A DNA stretch of 64,000 nucleotides from Peromyscus leucopus (taxonomy: Eukaryota > Chordata > Mammalia > Rodentia > Cricetidae). The position numbers and the translations under genes are program-made. Where the stretch lies: NCBI RefSeq assembly GCF_004664715.2, contig NC_051072.1, positions 30,649,994-30,713,993 on the forward strand. Direction: 5' to 3'. The notes beneath the pieces were generated by a model. The model searched no databases. It saw only the letters and a list, made by a program, of their open reading frames with translations, and was not told where the DNA came from. Every line of letters starts with the position of its first letter. The first letter of the stretch is position 1. This document shows, piece by piece, positions 58,813 through 64,000 of the stretch.

Positions 58813-59811
58813 AATTAACTCTTCTTCCCTCTCAAAGGTCCCACCTCCAAATACTGTCACACTAAGGATTAGTATTCCAACATTTTAATTTTTGCACCAA
58901 GCACATGTTCAATCTGTAATAAATAAGATAACTATTTCCATTGATATAATTTCTAATTATTGTTTTGGTTAATTTTAACCAAGACATTCATCAATCATTT
59001 ATAATTTGTAGGTGATCAACCTGCAAATCTTCATATGATACTTTTCATTAATTTACTTTTTTGCTAAATAGAAATGAAATATCATTTTATTATTTGAATT
59101 TTAATTTCCTTAATTAAAAAATAATTATAAGGAAAGTAATTCACAGAAACATGATTTAGCAGAGTACATTTACATAATCAAAATATCTTGAGGAAAAACC
59201 CCTAAGCACACAAATCTAGTATTAATCCAGTATGGCATTGATACATATTATTTGTTCCTACATATTTGTGCTTGTCTCTCATTTCACTAATTAATTTGTT
59301 GATCAATTTTTAGTAGGACTGACTAACAACAAATATTACAGTCACAAGTTATACTAAATGAATGTAAAAAAGAGTCTGCCAGTCTTATTAGAGATGCATT
59401 GTTGTAAAATAATAAAGACAGAAATTTGCATTATACTGTAACTAATTGGTGACAGGTGTTGAGTTAATTGATAATAAAGAATATTCAAAGCACTCCATAG
59501 CAGTCACAACTACTCAGTCATCAGTGCCAAGCATAAGCCATCTCCCCCTTTTATGTTTAAATGTAAGGTTTCTACAACAAGTCAGATGCATTCAATGTCA
59601 GACCTTGAAAGCTTTCTGCTTTGTTTAAGATGAGCAAATGATGCCTTACTTGGGCCAGTCATTCTGTTCAAAGAAAGACAGATATACAAATGTGTCATGG
59701 GCATTGCTATAAATCGCGCAGTGCAAAGCAAATTAATTCTGTTTCCATATTTGGCATTTTAAATAATTAAATTCATAAAGAATCACTCTTATTTTCAACA
59801 TTCATGTTTTT
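58813..59811. other. No gene seen
   Basis: AT-rich, no supported features. Confidence 0.4.
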
Positions 59812-59821
59812 AGAAAGATGA

Positions 59822-60164
59822 GGGGGTCCCAGCTGGATCAGGCCCTCTGAATAGGTGAGACAGTTGTTTGGCTTGATCAGTTTGGGAGGCAACTAGGCAG
59901 TGTGACCAAGTCCTGTGCTCATTGCATGAGTTGGCTGTTTGAAACCTGGAGCTTATGCAGGGACACTTGGCTCAAGCTGGGAGGAAGGGACTGGAGTCTA
60001 CCAGGTTGATTGCAGTCCTCAGGGGAGGATTTGCCCTGGAAGAGGTGGGAATGGGGGATGGGCTGGGAATAAGGGGAGGGGTGGGAGGGGGGAGAATAGG
60101 GGAACCTGTGGCTGATATGTAGAACTGAATGGTATTGTAAAATAAAATAAAATTTTAAAAAAAA
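59822..60164 (+). mobile_element. Severely 5'-truncated LINE-1 (3' UTR only)
   Basis: 343 bp beginning 'gggggtcccagctggatcagg' and ending in the G-rich 'gggaggggggagaatagggg' tract, then an A-rich tail. A 10-bp target duplication AGAAAGATGA lies at 59812-59821 and 60165-60174. Typical 5'-truncated rodent L1. Confidence 0.93.
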
Positions 60165-60174
60165 AGAAAGATGA

Positions 60175-60930
60175 ACTGAAGCAAAACAACATCACAGTTT
60201 TAAGATTGGAGAGTTATGGGGAAAGATTCATCAAGAGCTTCCAAATCAGAAGCTGCACACAGTAGCTCATGGGAAAGGTTTTCATGGAACGACCCAGAAA
60301 TGAAGCCTGGAATCATGCAATGGGCTGCAGCTATGTGGTCGTTTTATTTGTTCAGTCCCACTGGAAGTCCTTATTTTTCTAAACACGTTGTCACTTCTGA
60401 TGCATTGAGCTTCTGGCTTTCTTTAGTGTAGTACTTGATGAGAAGTACTTAAAGATTTACTCACATGAGCATACCAGGCAAGATTTGTAGACCCAAAAAT
60501 CATGCCTGGTTGTGTGTACTCAGGGAAGGTGTGTGTGCTGGTATATTTCAACATCTAAGACCATCATACTAGAAAAAAAAATGGACATCAAGCTGAGCAG
60601 ACTGACCTTGGTGATCACCAAATGCTTTCATCAACTCTGGCATTCAGTCCTCAAACAATGAAAGTATCAGTATCCTGTCATAATGATTAAAATGATATAA
60701 TTAACTATTTTTCTTCACCTTCAATAATTTCTTGTTTAGTGTGATTTTGTCTTGTGAGGGAAGAAAGAGATGCTGCAACAGAGTGATAAGGTTTCACTTG
60801 TCTGTTTTTTTCTAACTTGCTGATTTTGAATTCTCCAGAGTTATATCCAGGATACTAACGTGTTAGTTTGCCATATCTTCAGAGACACCCATCAATTCTA
60901 TAAGAAAAGGATCTGAGAAACAAAATGCTT
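60175..60930. other. No gene seen
   Basis: Unrecognised AT-rich sequence. Confidence 0.4.
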
Positions 60931-60931
60931 T

Positions 60932-60934
<3 letters not shown>

Positions 60935-60966
<32 letters not shown>
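60935..60966 (+). repeat. (AC)n microsatellite
   Basis: About 16 AC units. Confidence 0.97.
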
Positions 60967-60968
<2 letters not shown>

Positions 60969-60969
60969 C

Positions 60970-61385
60970 AGCATTGTACCACTGAAGTTCAGACTCCTCC
61001 ATGCTTTTAAAGTCTAAGCCTTGTGACAGTGCATCTGATTCTTATATTAATGCTGAGTGTGACTGACTTGCTATTTGCTATTCTTTCCATTGTGTTTACC
61101 AAGGCTTTGGTTCAACTAAAAGGATCATCCATTTGCACAGTATTAATTCCTGTTGCCTTAAATTATCCAAATCCATGTAGATTTCCATTGTCTGTGTAAA
61201 CATGTTAAGATGTCTTATTTCAGGATTTATCATATAAAGTAATGTGCACAGTATGCTAATCATCATGATGTATGTTTGATAGTTTCAGCAAAAACTTTTA
61301 ATTCAGATTTTATAACCAGGAGATAAAGAATACAATTAGGTTTTTTTAAATTTTATGTAATATATATGTATGTATATGTATACTA
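60970..61385. other. No gene seen
   Basis: AT-rich DNA between the microsatellite and the B1. Nothing supported. Confidence 0.4.
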
Positions 61386-61395
61386 TTAAGAATCT

Positions 61396-61556
61396 TGCCG
61401 GGCGTTGGTGGCGCATGCCTTTAATCCCAGCACTCAGGAGGCAGAGCCAGGCGGATCTCTGTGAGTTCGAGGCCAGCCTGGGCTACCAAGTGAGCTCCAG
61501 GAAAGGTGCAAAGCTACACAGAGAAACCCTGTCTCGAAAAACCAAAAAAAAAAAAA
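61396..61556 (+). mobile_element. B1 SINE, young, with 8-bp target duplication
   Basis: 'gccgggcgttggtggcgcatgcctttaatcccagcac' through 'aaccctgtctcgaaaaacc' and an A15 tail. AAGAATCT flanks it at 61388-61395 and 61557-61564. Pol III A and B box regions are intact by eye. Confidence 0.95.
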
Positions 61557-61564
61557 AAGAATCT

Positions 61565-61675
61565 AGCCAGATATAGTATCATACATGCCCTTCAGGTGCA
61601 GAGATAGATGAATTTCTGAGGTCCAGTCCAGTTTGGTCTACATAGCAGGACAAACTGCATAAAAAAAAAAAAAAA
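61565..61675 (+). mobile_element. Old B1-like SINE
   Basis: 'agccagatatagtatcatacatgccc', 'aggtgcagagatag', 'ccagtttggtctacatagcagg' and an A15 tail follow B1 order with heavy divergence. It sits directly next to the young B1. Confidence 0.5.
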
Positions 61676-61700
61676 CCCACTTTCAAAAGAAGAGAAGAGA

Positions 61701-62042
61701 CTCCAACTACCTGCCTTCCCACTACCTGCTTTCTACCCACCTGCATTCCCACCACCTACCTTCAAACCACCTGCTTTCTAACCACCTGCCTTCCAACCAC
61801 CTGCCTTCCAACCACCTGCCTTCCAATCACTTGCTTTCCAACCACCTGCCTTCTAACCACCTGCCTTCCAACCACCTGCCTTCCAACCACCTGCCTTCCA
61901 ATCACTTGCTTTCCAACCACCTGTCTTCCAATCACCTGCCTTCCAACCACCTGCCTTCCAACCACCTGCCTTCCAACCACCTGCCTTCCAACCACCTGTC
62001 TTCCAACCACCTGCCTCAACCACCTGTCTTCCAACCGCCTGC
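61701..62042 (+). repeat. 15-bp minisatellite, about 23 copies
   Basis: Unit 'ccaaccacctgcctt' repeated head to tail with single-base variants (ctgtctt, cttgctt, attgctt). Because 15 is a multiple of three, several frames stay open on both strands and give Val-Gly-Arg-Gln-Val or Ser-Asn-His-Leu-Pro repeats. These are by-products, not genes. Confidence 0.97.
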
Positions 62043-62291
62043 TTTGATAACACTTTTTACCACTTGTGTCAATCTTCTTGCTGAGGATGTTTTCAGCTGT
62101 ATCAATTACATTGCTGTTTGTCTTTGGCAGTGGCAGTGGGGTGCTATGACTCTTGACTAAGTGATCTCATCACCTAGGAGAAGCTCATCAAGCATCATCA
62201 TGACTTGCTGCCTTTGTATGGGAATAAAAGGATACAGAGGAGTGAGAGCAAAACAGATGCTGGGCACTGGATAAGAATGAGATTGGGGATT

Positions 62292-62302
62292 CAAGATGGC
62301 GG
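62292..62302 (+). promoter_or_regulatory. YY1-type site at the L1 5' end
   Basis: CAAGATGGCGG matches the YY1 consensus. In human L1 a YY1 site at the very 5' end directs correct transcription start. The same place here argues that the L1 5' end is intact. Confidence 0.65.
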
Positions 62303-62840
62303 AGACAAGCAGACACAGGTAGGCCTGTGGCAGCGGCCCACGGAGGTAGACGGCCCCCGCGGCAGTGGCCGACAGGGACATTCAGGCCCAGTGGTGGTCC
62401 ACAGAGGTGGACAGCAGAGGAGGTGGACGGGCCGGGTGGCGGCGGCCGACAGAGACATTCAGGCCGGGAGGCGGCCCACAAAAGTAAACAGGCCATGTAG
62501 CGGAGACAGGTGGACACAGGGCAGGTTGGCGACCCGCGGAGGTGGATGGGCCCGGTGGCAGCAGCCAACAGGGACATACAGGCCCAGCGGCAACCAGCAG
62601 AGACATACAGGCCCGGTGGCAGCCCGCAGAGGCAGACAGACCCAGCGGCAGCTGACAGGGACATACAGGCCCGGCGGTGGACCGCAGAGGTAGACAGGCC
62701 CAGCGGCAGCTGACAGGGACATACAGGCCCAGCGGCAGCTGACAGGGACATACAAGCCCGGTGACAGAGACAAGTGGACGCAGGTGGGCCTGTGGCGGTG
62801 GGCCACAGGGGTGGACAGGCCTGGGGACAGAGAGGGGCGG
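62303..62840 (+). promoter_or_regulatory. GC-rich repetitive L1 5' UTR/promoter array
   Basis: Imperfect repeats built on 'gacagggacatacaggccc' and 'agcggcagct', in units of about 29 and 58 bp, with many CpG. Rodent L1 promoters are commonly made of tandem monomers; these units are much shorter than the ~200-bp mouse monomers. The strong GC skew makes long open frames on both strands (for example 62751-62188 minus), which I treat as spurious. Confidence 0.65.
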
Positions 62841-63313
62841 ACGCAGTTGGAACGGGGATGCCTCTAGCCCCAACACCTGGGGAAGAGGCTATCTCCGTGG
62901 GTCGGAACCAGGGCGAGTCTGGGCACTCCGTCTGGGGACAACCCAGGGCCCAACTGCTGATCCTGTGAAACCCAACAACTTGGAGGTGTTGGTGAAACTA
63001 CCCTGCTCAGCTGAAACCCATTTGGGAGAGGATTCAGATGCCTACAGTTTGAAGTCTGAAGAAACAAGATCAGCTGAGGAGTTGACAAAAGAACAAAACG
63101 TGACCTGGGAACACAGAAGAAGGCGCTACCCAGCCACTAAACCAGATCACCAGAATCATAAGTATATAATTCACCGATTGAAATCAGCTGTCCCTGAAGA
63201 AACAGCCCAATAGCACCAATTTAACCAAGAACCCCTACTAAACCAAGACTAAAAATTAGAACAAGAGAGGCACTCTCAGACACAGACACCACCTGCACCG
63301 CACAGAGGAAAAG
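62841..63313 (+). other. L1 5' UTR, non-repetitive part
   Basis: This leads from the GC-rich array to the ORF1 start. One plus frame stays open from about 62761 to a TAG at 63211-63213 without any ATG. It ends 100 bp before ORF1 and encodes a Lys/Glu/Arg-rich stretch. It may be a relic upstream frame. Confidence 0.5.
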
Positions 63314-64000
63314 ATGAGTAGACGCCAGTGCAAAAATAAAGGCAACAACATAAAGACCTATATGGCAACATCAGAACCTAGTGATTCTACACCTGCAAGA
63401 CCTAAACATACCATGACAGAAGAAACAGAAGAAATCAACCCTAAAAATGACTTTAAGAAGATGATAGAGGCCCTTAAAGAAGAAATAAAGCATTCCTCAA
63501 TGAGGAAATAAAAACTTTCCTTAAAGAGGAAATGAAAAACTCTCTTAAAGAGGAAATAAAAACTTTCCTTAAAGAGGAAATGAAAAACTCTCTTAAAGAG
63601 GAAATAAAAACTTCCCTTAAAGAGGAAATAAAAAACTCCCTTAAAGAAATGGAAGAAAAAACGAACAAAAAATGGGAAGAAATCAAATCAAGCCAAGAAA
63701 AAGCAATTAAACAGATGAAAGAAACATTCCAAGATCTGAAAAATGAATTTGAGACAATAAAGAAAACACATGCTGAGGGAATGCTGGAAATAGAAATCCT
63801 GACTAAACGAACAGGAATTACAGAAACAAGCATAACCAACCGATTGCAAGAGATGGAACAGAGAATCTCTGACACTGAAGACACGATAGAGAAAATAGAT
63901 TCGTCAAAGAAAACACTAAAGACAAAAAAGTCGTAACACAAAACGTCCAGGAAATTTGGGACACCATGAAAAGACCAAACCTAAGAATAATAGGGATAGA
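63314..64000 (+). pseudogene. LINE-1 ORF1 (N-terminal part), two frameshifts
   Basis: ORF1p is the L1 RNA-binding trimeric chaperone. The ATG at 63314 starts MSRRQCKNKG. After a polar N-terminus comes a long Lys/Glu coiled coil. It includes about seven copies of an 8-residue unit (LKEEIKTF, LKEEMKNS) in 24-nt DNA repeats at about 63472-63656. The coil continues (ETIKKTHAEGMLEIEILTKR, SITNRLQEMEQRISDTEDTI). Single-base losses break the frame near 63492-63498, inside the first repeat units, and near 63900. After the second break the frame continues with DTMKRPNLRIIGI, the entry to the RRM domain, at the window end. The copy could not make full ORF1p as written. Confidence 0.88.

Larger units (their letters stand above)
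62280..64000 (+). mobile_element. LINE-1, 5' part (runs past window end)
   Basis: The element starts near a YY1-type site (62292), has a GC-rich repetitive 5' UTR and then ORF1 from 63314. The remaining ORF1, ORF2 and 3' end lie outside the window. The presence of the 5' UTR suggests a full-length insertion; integrity of the rest is unknown. Confidence 0.88.

Noticed and set aside
61701..62042. CRISPR-like array
   Set aside because: Units are contiguous 15-mers without unique spacers; this is a eukaryotic minisatellite.
61762..62160. Val-Gly-Arg-Gln and Ser-Asn-His-Leu-Pro repeat proteins on both strands
   Set aside because: Direct products of the 15-bp minisatellite; no start context, domain or composition typical of a gene.
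62188..62876. Two long minus-strand open frames (187 and 164 codons) rich in Pro, Cys, Gly and Leu
   Set aside because: They lie inside a GC-rich short-repeat array, overlap each other in different frames, and repeat the same few residues. This is what stop-poor repetitive DNA gives by chance.

Overview
The window is mammalian chromosomal DNA from a muroid rodent, most likely a cricetid (hamster, vole or deer-mouse lineage). It carries B1, B2, B4 and ID SINEs, rodent LINE-1, and cricetid-looking LTR and composite repeats. The B1 copies have the longer 'tagctttgcgcctttcctg' form that I associate with cricetids. No ordinary cellular protein-coding gene can be supported.

Positions 1-8526 hold an almost complete endogenous gammaretrovirus on the minus strand. 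In viral order it has a 5' LTR (8050-8526), a proline-tRNA primer binding site, a splice donor, a leader with a glyco-Gag-like upstream extension, gag (7612-5969), pol read through the gag amber stop (to 2353), env (2428-363), a polypurine tract and the U3 of the 3' LTR (323-1). The window edge falls at the U3/R boundary of the 3' LTR. The two U3 copies differ at only 3 of 323 positions, so the insertion is young. The coding frames nevertheless carry nine single-base frame changes, all assignable to homopolymer runs, and one in-frame TGA in integrase. That excess of homopolymer indels over nonsense mutations is the most striking anomaly and may partly be assembly error.

Positions 8527-61700 are AT-rich intergenic or intronic DNA. 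They contain ancient minus-strand L1 3' ends (10.3-11.0 kb; 14.0-17.6 kb, split by a 1.3-kb insertion), scattered SINEs, five copies of one rodent medium-reiterated repeat, a solo LTR with a 6-bp target duplication (41.1 kb), a recent 164-bp duplicated segment (28.1 and 28.9 kb), microsatellites, a possible processed 3'-UTR copy (36.4-37.1 kb) and one exon-like block with good splice signals (45.7 kb).

Positions 61701-64000 contain a 15-bp minisatellite followed by the 5' part of a plus-strand LINE-1. This L1 has a YY1-type initiator site, a GC-rich repetitive promoter/5' UTR, and the start of ORF1 with an expanded 8-residue coiled-coil repeat and two frameshifts. The window ends inside ORF1.
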